From a bacterium (GTDB lineage Bacteria; Desulfobacterota; Binatia; HRBIN30; CADEER01): a stretch of 64,000 nucleotides of DNA. The translations under genes were made by a program, and so were the position numbers. Position 1 is the stretch's first letter. Each line of letters begins with the position of its first letter. Under the pieces are notes generated by a model that ran no database searches, had not been told where the DNA came from, and saw nothing but the letters and a program-made list of their open reading frames with translations. Location of the stretch: the NCBI GenBank assembly GCA_019637795.1, contig JAHBUY010000002.1, positions 186,001 through 250,000 on the forward strand, given 5' to 3'. Below are positions 17,281-25,530 of this stretch, piece after piece.

Positions 17281-20200
17281 TCACTGGTTGTGCGGCACGG
17301 TCACGGCGATCGCTGTCGTGCTGGCGTTGCCGGCGGCGTCACGGCAGGCCACGTCGATGGTGTACGTCCGCCCCCTCCCGGTGCCGCTGCGCTCGGCTCG
17401 GAGTTGGAGCGCCAGCGGTCCGGTCACCATCCAGTCCGCTGCCGTGGCGCCGTCGCCGCGACCATCCTCCGGCTCGTTCGAGCGCACGCCGGTGATGGCG
17501 CACGTCCCGGGCTGGCCGCTGCAGAGATCGCGGGAGTCGACCGTCAGCGCGATCGGCACCATCTTGTGGTTTGGCGGCCAGAGCACCGCCGGCGTGGCGG
17601 TGCTGGCCGCGATGGCGGGCGGCGTGGTGTCCTGCACCGTCACCCGGCCGCTGCACCGCGCGGTCAGGTGGACGCCGTCGGTGGCGACGTACGGCAACGT
17701 CGTCGTCCCGAGGGCGAAGTCGGCGCTGGGGTGCGACGTGACCGCGACGTCGCCACAGACGTCGGACGCGACGGCACTCCCCGGCGTCACGCGCGCGCCG
17801 TGCGGCCCCTCGCACTCGCGCACGACATCGGCGGGACAACTGATCGTCGGCGGCGTCGTGTCCCTGACGGTGACGCTGCTCTCGCACGCCGCGGTGAGGC
17901 CGGCGCCGTCGGTGGCGACGAACGTGAGCGGCGTGGTGCCGAGCGGATAGCTGGCGGTCGGGTAGCTGGTGACACCGGCGGCGCCGCAGAGGTCGGAGGC
18001 GCTGGCGGCGCCGGGCGTGACCGCGGCCTGCTGGTTCCCCGTGCACTCGGCGACGACGGGATCCGGGCAGATGACCGCCGGCGGCGTGGTGTCGCGGACG
18101 ATCACGTCGCTGCTGCACGTGGCGGTGAGGCCGACCGCGTCGGTCGCCGTGTAGCTGAGCGCCGTCGTCCCGAGCGGGAAGGTGCGCGCCGCCTGCGTGC
18201 TCACGCTGATGCCGCCGCAGACGTCGGCGCCGGTGGCCGCGCCCGGCGTGACGCTGGCGCCCTGCGGGCTCGTGCACTCGCGGGTGATCGCGCCCGGGCA
18301 GGTGATGGTCGGCGGCGTGGTGTCGCGCACGGTCACCGGGAAGCTGCAGGTGTTGACGTTGGGCGTCGGGCTCGCGGCGTCGCGAACGCCGCACGTCACG
18401 GTCGTCGTGCCGAATGCGAACGTCCCCCCGGCGGCGGGGTTGCAGCCGGTCAGCGTCGCCGGGCCGCAGTTGTCGCTGCCGGCGACCGGCGAGCCGAATG
18501 CGACCGGCGTGCCGGCGCCGGCGCATTCGGCGGCCACCGCCGCCGGGCAGGTGATTCCCGGCGCCGTGGTGTCGCGCACGGTGACCACGGCGTTGCACGA
18601 CTCCGGCTGCGCGCCGCAGGCGTCGGTCTGCGTGGTCGAGAGGGTCACCGAGGTGCCGCCCAGCAGGTACGGGCCCGCCGGCGCCTGCACGAGCTGCTCG
18701 TAGGCGGCCGCCGTGGCGGCGTCGGCGATCGAGATGCCGGCGGCCCTGCAGGTCGCGTCGGCCGACACGCTGCGGTCCTCGCAGCCGAGCCGCGTCGTCG
18801 AGCCGCCGCTGGGCTCGTCGCCCGCGGCGCGCGCCCAGACGTCGACGAAGCCGATGGCCGAGTCCCACAGCGGCTCGAGGTCGCTCGCCCCGAGGCCGAG
18901 GCGGCCGAGGTCCGCGACCAGATCGGGCAGCAGGCCGACGTGGGCCAGGCCGTCGACGTTGAAGTCGAACGTCTTGAGCCCGGTCGTCTGCTTCTCGAAG
19001 GTGCCGAAGCCGGGCAGCGTGAACGGATAGCCCAGGGCGTTGCCGGCGCGCCCCTGGATGCTGCGCTCTTCCGCGTCCTGGCCGCAGGCGTCGAAGCCGA
19101 AGCGCGGGCCGACGTGGCCGGCGACGCCGTTGAAGTCGCTGCCCATCGCCACCGGTCCGCCCATGACGTCGCTGGCGTACTGGTACATCTGCGCCCAGGT
19201 CTTCGACGAGTGGCGGCAGTCGTCCGCGATGCCCTTCCCCGACGGCGGCACGTACGGCAGGTTCCACTTGCCGCCGACGTCGTCGGTATCCTGCTTGTCG
19301 TCCTTCAGCATGGCGGCCACCATGCCGCCGCTGTCGCGGATGCGCTCCAACTGCGGCCGCGTCCGCATGCGCTCGTGGCGCTTCTCCTGCCGCATGAGCT
19401 CGTAGAACTGCACGTGGCTGGCGATGACGGGCCGCGCTTCCTCGCCGGCGATGTCGAGGGCGGCGTCGAAGGCGTGATTCGACATGTGGTCCACGTCGAC
19501 GACGATGCCCTTGCGCATCAGCGAGCGGATCATGTGGTCGCCGAGCGGGGTCAGGCCGTGCCGATTGCAGGACACCGAGACGTTCGGATCGATGAGCGGA
19601 ACGACGAGCTCGCCGAAGCCGAACAGGTTGATGATGAAGGGAGTGAAGCCGCCGAGCCTGAACCCGTAGGCGTCCGGGCACTGCTCGGCGTCCCACCAGG
19701 ATCCTTCGGAGACGTAATTGCCGGCGTGGATCGCATCCTGCCACGTCGCCGGCCCGCCGAAGGCGTTGTCGAAGTTGTGGATCGGGAAGATGACGCGAAC
19801 GCCCTTGTCGTAGTATTCGTCGATCTTGCGGTCGACGTAGGCGGCGTCGCTCTCGCCGGCGTTCTTGCCGCTGCAGCCGCCGCGCTTGCAGTTGAACAGG
19901 TTCGCCACCTCGATGCCGAGCACGACCGCGAGCTTGCCGTCGCGGATGGCCTGGCGCGCCGCCGCCGGGGTGGTGACGACGCGGAACCAGCCCATGCCGG
20001 CGCCGCCCGCCGCGGCGTCGATCACGTCCTGCAGCGCCCAGGTCGCCTGGAGCTGGGCGTCGACCGGCGCCATCTCGTCCTCGCAGTCGGTGTGGCGCAG
20101 GCGCTTCGAGCTCTTGCAGAGCGCCTCGTTGGTGACCGCGAGCTGGACCATCAGCCGCAGGCCGCCGCGCCAGGCGCGCTCGAGCCACTTGTAGTACATC

Positions 20201-21393
20201 TGCTGATGGGTGGTGCTGCGCCAGGTCGGCCAGCCGTTGAACAACGGCGCGCCGAGGTGGGAGCCGGCGCCGACCAGGCCGAGGGCGAGCGGCAGCCCTT
20301 CGCGGGTGCCGGCCCCGAGGGCGTGGTCCGTCAACGTGTGGGCGCCGTGGAACTGCAGGAAGCCCGGCGTGCCGCAGTCGGGGTACAGCGTCGGGTCGCA
20401 GGCGGCGGCGAGCAGGTCGGCGCCGTCCTTGGCGACCAGGTCGCGGTAGCTGCCGAAGTCCTGCCGCAGCGCGGCGTTGATGCCGCCCGGCGCGTAGGGC
20501 TCGCCGGCGAGCACGCCGCCGCCGTGGCCGAGATCGGCGAAGAGGTGGGCATGCAGGTCGGCGTAGCCGCGCGCCGCGCAGGTCTGGTCGGTGGCGCCCG
20601 TCGCGCTCCAGCCCGCGGCGGGCTCGGCGATGGGGCGCAGGAGCGCATCGGCGCTGGCGCAGGTCGACAGCGACGGCGTGCCGTTGCCGATCAGGTCACC
20701 GATGCCGCAGGAGAAGTCGCCGCTGGCGCCGGGGATCTCGCGCAGTCCAGCGGCGCATCCGGGGGGCCCCTTGATGTCGCCGAGCAGGCAACAGGCGCGC
20801 TGGCCCTCGCCGCCGCACGGCGTCGGCCGATAGCACCAGCCGGACGAGGGGCCGCAATCGAGGTCGCGGCAGCCGCCGAGCTCGATCAGCCCCTCGGCGC
20901 AGGCGGGCCGCCCGTCGTCATGCAGCACGCTGCAGGCGCGCTCGCCGGCGCCGCCGCAGGGCGTGCGCTTCCAGCAGGTGCCGGCGTCGGCGCCCACCGC
21001 CAGCGCCGGGTAGGCGCAGGCGCCGCCGACGGCGCCGAGCTCGATGGCGCCCGTGTCGCACGGATTCCCGAGCGGCGATTCACCGACGCAGCAGGCGCGC
21101 TGGCGGTCGCCGCCGCAGAAGGGAAGAGCGTCGGGCGACGCGCCGCCGCAGGTTCCGGCGGGGAAGCCGCCGCAGACCGTGGGGTGGGCGATGGCGCCGG
21201 TCTCGGACAGTCCCTGGTCGCACGAGGGCACGGCCTCGAGCAGGCAGCACGCACGCTGCCCGTAGCCGCCGCAGTAGTCGAGATCGTCGGCGGTGGTCGC
21301 CAGGCCGCGGCCTGGCACGGCGAAAGCGAGCAGACCCGCCAGGGCCGCCGCCGCGGCGCTCAGCTTCTCCCGATTCGGCAATGGACTGCGCAT
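17281..21393 (-). CDS. Giant secreted protein: Cys-rich repeats, M19-like amidohydrolase, HYR repeats
   Basis: 1,370 aa with signal peptide (residues 1-32). Residues 40-235 hold four Cys-rich repeats built on CGGxGQRACC (CGGYGQRACC, CGGDRQRACC, CGGAGERACS, CGGEGQRACC). A membrane-dipeptidase-like (peptidase M19/amidohydrolase) domain follows from about 276 to 900: YADLHAHL with His281 and His283, VVDVDHMSNHAFD, ASHVQFYEL and AMGSDFNGV as likely metal ligands. The last 420 residues contain four HYR-type Ig-like repeats starting DTTPP or DTTAP and a final VLWPPNHKMVPI domain. It is probably extracellular; a dipeptidase-like activity is inferred only from motifs. ATG 21393 has a GGAGGATC Shine-Dalgarno. 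The 171 bases downstream to 17110 show nothing recognisable. Confidence 0.8.
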   Translation of the reverse strand: MRSPLPNREKLSAAAAALAGLLAFAVPGRGLATTADDLDYCGGYGQRACCLLEAVPSCDQGLSETGAIAHPTVCGGFPAGTCGGASPDALPFCGGDRQRACCVGESPLGNPCDTGAIELGAVGGACAYPALAVGADAGTCWKRTPCGGAGERACSVLHDDGRPACAEGLIELGGCRDLDCGPSSGWCYRPTPCGGEGQRACCLLGDIKGPPGCAAGLREIPGASGDFSCGIGDLIGNGTPSLSTCASADALLRPIAEPAAGWSATGATDQTCAARGYADLHAHLFADLGHGGGVLAGEPYAPGGINAALRQDFGSYRDLVAKDGADLLAAACDPTLYPDCGTPGFLQFHGAHTLTDHALGAGTREGLPLALGLVGAGSHLGAPLFNGWPTWRSTTHQQMYYKWLERAWRGGLRLMVQLAVTNEALCKSSKRLRHTDCEDEMAPVDAQLQATWALQDVIDAAAGGAGMGWFRVVTTPAAARQAIRDGKLAVVLGIEVANLFNCKRGGCSGKNAGESDAAYVDRKIDEYYDKGVRVIFPIHNFDNAFGGPATWQDAIHAGNYVSEGSWWDAEQCPDAYGFRLGGFTPFIINLFGFGELVVPLIDPNVSVSCNRHGLTPLGDHMIRSLMRKGIVVDVDHMSNHAFDAALDIAGEEARPVIASHVQFYELMRQEKRHERMRTRPQLERIRDSGGMVAAMLKDDKQDTDDVGGKWNLPYVPPSGKGIADDCRHSSKTWAQMYQYASDVMGGPVAMGSDFNGVAGHVGPRFGFDACGQDAEERSIQGRAGNALGYPFTLPGFGTFEKQTTGLKTFDFNVDGLAHVGLLPDLVADLGRLGLGASDLEPLWDSAIGFVDVWARAAGDEPSGGSTTRLGCEDRSVSADATCRAAGISIADAATAAAYEQLVQAPAGPYLLGGTSVTLSTTQTDACGAQPESCNAVVTVRDTTAPGITCPAAVAAECAGAGTPVAFGSPVAGSDNCGPATLTGCNPAAGGTFAFGTTTVTCGVRDAASPTPNVNTCSFPVTVRDTTPPTITCPGAITRECTSPQGASVTPGAATGADVCGGISVSTQAARTFPLGTTALSYTATDAVGLTATCSSDVIVRDTTPPAVICPDPVVAECTGNQQAAVTPGAASASDLCGAAGVTSYPTASYPLGTTPLTFVATDGAGLTAACESSVTVRDTTPPTISCPADVVRECEGPHGARVTPGSAVASDVCGDVAVTSHPSADFALGTTTLPYVATDGVHLTARCSGRVTVQDTTPPAIAASTATPAVLWPPNHKMVPIALTVDSRDLCSGQPGTCAITGVRSNEPEDGRGDGATAADWMVTGPLALQLRAERSGTGRGRTYTIDVACRDAAGNASTTAIAVTVPHNQ

Positions 21394-21542
21394 GCCCGAT
21401 CCTCCAGAGTACCCGCTCGCGGTCGGCCCGCGCCGCGTGTCGGGCGCATGACGCCCACGCGGGGCGGCCGCGGTCGACGCTGGAACTGTTCATTTCGCGT
21501 TCAATCCGGGTTATTGAGTCTCGCAGAATATAGTGACGGGAT

Positions 21543-22076
21543 CTAGAACAGCTCCGCTTGCTGCCAGAAGGCGGTCACCAGCGTGGGGCGGCGCTGCATT
21601 CGGCGCAAGGCGCGGCGCGCCACGGTGGTGAGCTGCGAGAAGTCCTTCGGACAGAAGTTGGGCAGCTCATGCTTCTTCCAGTACCCCCAGATGTATTCCA
21701 CGGGGTTCAGCTCCGGCGCGTAGGCGGGCAGGTACTCCAGGTGAATCGCGCCGCGCTGGCGAGCGATGAAGTCCTTCACCAGTCGACTGCGGTGCTGCCG
21801 CAGCCCATCCCAGATGATGAGCAGCTTGCCGGGGAGGGCCCGTTGGAGACGGCCCAAGAAGTCGACGATCTCCGGACTCTTGATCGTGCCGGGGTACAGC
21901 CGGAAGTAGAACTGCCACCACGTTACGCCCGCGATCGCCGAGAGCGTCTTCCAGTGGAAGTGATACTGGAGGACCGGGGTCTGCCCCCGCGGCGCCCATG
22001 TCCGACAGCGGTGCGGGCGCTCACTGAGTCCGCTTTCATCGATGAAGACGATGGTGCGCCGCTCGCGGCGGGCTTT
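21543..22076 (-). CDS. IS630 transposase, C-terminal catalytic frame (DDE), reached by -1 frameshift
   Basis: 177 codons of DDE endonuclease in the -1 frame relative to the HTH part. The three catalytic acids are visible: IVFIDESGLS, LIIWDGLRQH and ELNPVEYIWG. Joining the frames at the A-run gives a product of about 336 aa, the normal IS630 size. Start coordinate marks the re-read AAA codon of the predicted slip, not an initiation codon. If the slip does not occur, the element would be dead, so frameshift mutation is the alternative. Confidence 0.82.
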   Translation of the reverse strand, partial: KARRERRTIVFIDESGLSERPHRCRTWAPRGQTPVLQYHFHWKTLSAIAGVTWWQFYFRLYPGTIKSPEIVDFLGRLQRALPGKLLIIWDGLRQHRSRLVKDFIARQRGAIHLEYLPAYAPELNPVEYIWGYWKKHELPNFCPKDFSQLTTVARRALRRMQRRPTLVTAFWQQAELF

Positions 22077-22552
22077 TTTTTAAGGGCGGGCCAGTGCTCG
22101 CGTTTCCACCAGCGGATACGGGCTTCGTCGCGCTCCAGGGCGCGCCCGGTCGGCCGCTGGCAGCTCCACCCGAGCTGCCGGAGCAAGCGCCAGACGTGGC
22201 CGGGATGGAAGCGCTCCGCGAACTCCTGCTCGATCAGCTCCGCGACGCGCCCGGTGGTCCACAACCCGGTGGGGTATCCGAGCGCTTCCGGGCCGCGCTG
22301 CAGGGCGCGTTCGAGCTGGCGGCGTTGCGAGGCGGTCAGGCGCGGTGGGCGCCCCGCGCGCCCCGCCTTCTTCAGCCCGGCCCGCCCGTGGGTCGCCAAC
22401 TGCTGCACCCAGCGACTCACCGACTGGCGATGGACGCCCACCCGCCGCGCCACCTCGGCCGGTTTCACCCCGGCCTTCAGTAACCGCGCGGCCTCCAGTC
22501 GCCGCCGTTCCAACTCATCAAAATCCCGCTTCACCCCCGCCGGATTTCCCAT
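21923..22552 (-). CDS. IS630 transposase, N-terminal frame (HTH part)
   Basis: 209 codons in the zero frame; the first 159 are authentic transposase. They contain two helix-turn-helix segments (KPAEVARRVGVHRQSVSRWV and RVAELIEQEFAERFHPGHVW) for binding the terminal repeats. After ALKKK the zero-frame protein becomes meaningless. At that point the minus strand has eight consecutive A residues followed by G (plus-strand T-run 22074-22081), a slippery site from which a -1 shift enters the catalytic frame. ATG 22552 is the likely start; an upstream in-frame ATG lies in the terminal repeat. Confidence 0.82.
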   Translation of the reverse strand: MGNPAGVKRDFDELERRRLEAARLLKAGVKPAEVARRVGVHRQSVSRWVQQLATHGRAGLKKAGRAGRPPRLTASQRRQLERALQRGPEALGYPTGLWTTGRVAELIEQEFAERFHPGHVWRLLRQLGWSCQRPTGRALERDEARIRWWKREHWPALKKKPAASGAPSSSSMKADSVSARTAVGHGRRGGRPRSSSITSTGRRSRRSRA

Positions 22553-22650
22553 GGATCGTCGTGTATCACATCCGCCGCTCAATGTCACTATATTTTACGA
22601 TACTCAATAGCTCGGCAGTCGGATCGAACCGCGGACGCGGCTTTTCTCTC

Positions 22651-25470
22651 ATGCTGACCTTCGGGGCCTTCTCTCTCGACGAAGAATCCGGGCAACTCTG
22701 GCGCGGCGGGCTCGAACGGCCGCTGCGCGCCAAGTCGTTCGCCGTCCTCCACCGGCTGGTGCTGCGGCGCGGACGGCTGGTGACCAAGGAGGAGCTGTTC
22801 CGCGCCTGCTGGCCCGACGCGGCGGTCAGCCGGACGGTGCTGCGGGTGTGCATCGCGGAGATCCGCGCCGCGCTGGCCGAGGATGGCGACGCCTCGGTGC
22901 TGGTCGAGAGCGTCGGTCGGCGCGGCTACCGGCTGACGGCGCATCCGGGGGGGAGCGAGTCCCCGCCCGCCGCGCTCGTCGGCCGCGCCGGCGAACTCGC
23001 GGCGCTGCGACGCGCGCTGCGCAGGGCCGACGGCGGAGTGCGCCAGGTGGTCCTCGTCACCGGCGAGGGCGGCATGGGAAAGACGACGCTGCTCGAGCAC
23101 TTCGCCGAGGAGGTGCGGGCCGGCACCCGCGCCCGCGTCGCCGGCGGGCAGTGCGTGGAGCTGACCGCGGGCAGCCAGCCGTATCTGCCGGTGCTCGATC
23201 TGCTGGCTCAACTTTGCGCCGACGACGCGACCGACGCGGTGCGGACGGCGCTCGCCCAGCGGGCGCCGAGCTGGCTCCTCCAGATGCCGGCGCTGATCGA
23301 CTCGCGAACGGCGGAGAGCCTGCGGGCGCGCGTCCCGAGCCCCAATCGCGATCGCATGCTGCGCGAGCTCGGCGACGCGATCGACGCCATCGCCGCCGAG
23401 GGGACGGTGGTGCTGGTCGTCGAGGACCTGCACTGGAGCGACCCCTCGTCGATGGACGCCCTCGCCTACCTGGCGCAGCGGACGATGCCGGCGCGTCTGC
23501 TCCTCCTCGCCAGCTACCGGCGCGCCGATCTCCTCCAGGACGAGGCCCTGCGGGGATCCGTGCAGAGTCTGGTGGCGCGGCGGCGCGCCGTCGAGCTCCC
23601 GCTGCCGCCGCTGAGCCCCTCGCAGGTCGAGGAGTATCTCGCGCGGCGCCTCGCCGGCGCGGCGCTGGACGCGACGCTCGTCTCGGAGGTGCAGGCGCGC
23701 GCGGGCGGCAACCCGCTGTTCGTCGCCGCGACCGTCGACGTCCTGCTCGAGCGCGGCATCCTCGTCGCCGTCGACGGTCGCTGGCGCCTCGGCGAGCCGC
23801 TGGCCGGCATCATCCCCGACAGTCTGCGGCAGTTGGCCCTGCGCCAGATCGAGCGCTTGTCCGCGACCGCCCGCCGGGTGCTCGACGCCGCCAGCGTGGC
23901 GGGCGGGGAGTTCGCGGTCGCGGCCGTCGCCGCCGCGTCCGGACTGCCCGTCGCCGAGGTCGAAGCGGCGTGCGCGGCGCTGAGCGCGAGCGGCGAGCTG
24001 GTGGTGCCGACCGGTGTGGCGGCCTGGCCCGACGGCACGATCAGCGGCCTCTACGCATTCCGGCACGCGCTCTATCGCGAGGTCCTCGACGCCGCGCTGC
24101 CGGCCGCCGGCCGCGCCCGGCATCATCGCGCCATCGCCGAGCGTCTCGAGACCGCCTATGGCGGCCGCGCGGCGGAGATCGCGGCGGAGTTGGCGAGTCA
24201 CTTCTCCGCCGCGGGCGATCCCGAGCGCTCGGTCCGCTACCACCGCGCGGCGGCCGACGGGGCGCGGGCGCGCTTCGCCGACCGCGAGGTCGTCGTCCAC
24301 CTGCGCGCCGCGCTGGCGCAGCTCCCGCGGCTTCCCGCGTCGACCGAGCGCACGCACACCGAGCTCGAATGCCTGCTCGCCCTCGGCGGCGCGCTGGTGG
24401 CCATGCGCGGCGGCGGATCCGCGGAGGCCCTCGCCGTGCACCGGCGCGCCCTCGAACTGGCGGACGCGCTCGACCAGCCGTTGGCCCGCATCCAGGCGAG
24501 CGGCGCCTGCTTCACCTTCCTGATCATGCGCGCCGATCTGGACGCGGCGCGCGCCGTGGCGGCCGACATGCTCGCCACGGCGGCGCGGATGCCCATGCCC
24601 TTCCTCACCTTCATCGGCCACGTCTCGCTCGGCTCCGCGCTCTTCAACCTCGGCCAGATGGCGGCGGCGCGCCGGGAGCTCGAGGAGGCGCGGTCGCTCT
24701 GGCAAGCGGACTTTCCGACGCTCCTCCTCGACCCGACGATCATCTGCCGCTCGATGCTGGCCTTCACGGCGCTGGTGCAGGGCGAGCCCGGATACGGCGC
24801 GGCGTCGCTCGCCGCCACCCTGGCGCACGCCCGGGCGCTGGCCAGTCCCTATGGCGTGTCGTACGCCAGCGAGCTCGCCGCCCAGTACCACGCGACCGCC
24901 GGCCAGCGAGCCGAGGCGCTCGAGTATGCCAGCGCCGCGGCGCCGCTGGCGGGCGAGCACGGATTCGTCGTCCACGGCGCCGTCGCCCAGCTCGTGCGCG
25001 GGTGGGCCGAGGGCGACCCCGGCGCGCTGCGCGACGGCATCGCCGCCTACGAGGGCGCCGGCCAGTACGTCGGCACCTCCCTGTTCCGCGCCCTGCTCGT
25101 CGAGGTGCTGCTCGCAGAGCGGCGGGCACGGGCGGCGCTCGACGAGCTCGACGCGATCTTCGCCTTCGTCGAGCGCTCGGGCGAGCGGCGGCACCTGGCC
25201 GAGCTGCACCGGCTGCGCGGCGAATCCCTGCGTCTGATCGGGCAGGCCGACGCCGCCGGCGCCTGCTTCGGCGAGGCGCTGTCGATCGCTCGCGCGAGCG
25301 GCGCCCGCCTCTGGGAGCTGCGGGCGGCGCTGTCGCTGGCCCGCCTGCGGGCGTCCGACGGCGGCCGCGCCGAGGCGCGGCAGCTCCTCGACGCCGCCGT
25401 GCGGTCGTTCCCCGCCGACTGCGCGCTGCCCGATCTGCGGCAGGCGCTGGCCCTGCGCGCCGAGCTCTGA
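22651..25470 (+). CDS. Winged-helix regulator with AAA ATPase and TPR-like region (STAND/AfsR-like)
   Basis: 939 aa. Residues 1-95 form an OmpR/PhoB-type winged helix (LRAKSFAVLHRLVLRRGRLV, then VESVGRRGYRLTAH). An AAA_16-type ATPase follows with Walker A VTGEGGMGKTTLLEHF near residue 138 and Walker B VVLVVEDLHWSDPSS near 255. The remaining 500 residues are Ala/Arg-rich TPR-like helices. Such proteins are large ATP-dependent transcription regulators of the CadC/AfsR/MalT kind; target genes are unknown. ATG 22651 starts the DNA-binding domain; the frame extends back into the insertion sequence but that part is not the gene. The insertion probably altered its promoter. Confidence 0.85.
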   Translation: MLTFGAFSLDEESGQLWRGGLERPLRAKSFAVLHRLVLRRGRLVTKEELFRACWPDAAVSRTVLRVCIAEIRAALAEDGDASVLVESVGRRGYRLTAHPGGSESPPAALVGRAGELAALRRALRRADGGVRQVVLVTGEGGMGKTTLLEHFAEEVRAGTRARVAGGQCVELTAGSQPYLPVLDLLAQLCADDATDAVRTALAQRAPSWLLQMPALIDSRTAESLRARVPSPNRDRMLRELGDAIDAIAAEGTVVLVVEDLHWSDPSSMDALAYLAQRTMPARLLLLASYRRADLLQDEALRGSVQSLVARRRAVELPLPPLSPSQVEEYLARRLAGAALDATLVSEVQARAGGNPLFVAATVDVLLERGILVAVDGRWRLGEPLAGIIPDSLRQLALRQIERLSATARRVLDAASVAGGEFAVAAVAAASGLPVAEVEAACAALSASGELVVPTGVAAWPDGTISGLYAFRHALYREVLDAALPAAGRARHHRAIAERLETAYGGRAAEIAAELASHFSAAGDPERSVRYHRAAADGARARFADREVVVHLRAALAQLPRLPASTERTHTELECLLALGGALVAMRGGGSAEALAVHRRALELADALDQPLARIQASGACFTFLIMRADLDAARAVAADMLATAARMPMPFLTFIGHVSLGSALFNLGQMAAARRELEEARSLWQADFPTLLLDPTIICRSMLAFTALVQGEPGYGAASLAATLAHARALASPYGVSYASELAAQYHATAGQRAEALEYASAAAPLAGEHGFVVHGAVAQLVRGWAEGDPGALRDGIAAYEGAGQYVGTSLFRALLVEVLLAERRARAALDELDAIFAFVERSGERRHLAELHRLRGESLRLIGQADAAGACFGEALSIARASGARLWELRAALSLARLRASDGGRAEARQLLDAAVRSFPADCALPDLRQALALRAEL

Positions 25471-25530
25471 CGCGCCGGGACAATCGCGCCGCCGGCGCGC
25501 TCGGCTCGCTGACCCGACTGCGCGCGGCGC

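Larger units (their letters stand above)
21514..22607 (-). mobile_element. IS630-family insertion sequence
   Basis: About 1.09 kb element bounded by 23-25-bp imperfect terminal inverted repeats (21513-21537 and 22584-22608; 22 of 25 positions match) and flanked on both sides by TA, the duplication expected for IS630/Tc1-mariner transposition. It carries a transposase in two overlapping minus-strand frames. It sits in the intergenic region between the divergent giant Cys-rich/HYR gene and the winged-helix regulator, with its right end only about 43 bp from the regulator ATG. Confidence 0.88.

Noticed and set aside
17125..21546. 1,473-codon plus-strand frame opposite the giant Cys-rich/HYR protein
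   Set aside because: Antisense shadow; low-complexity Arg/Gly/Ala sequence, whereas the minus strand shows signal peptide, Cys repeats and domains.
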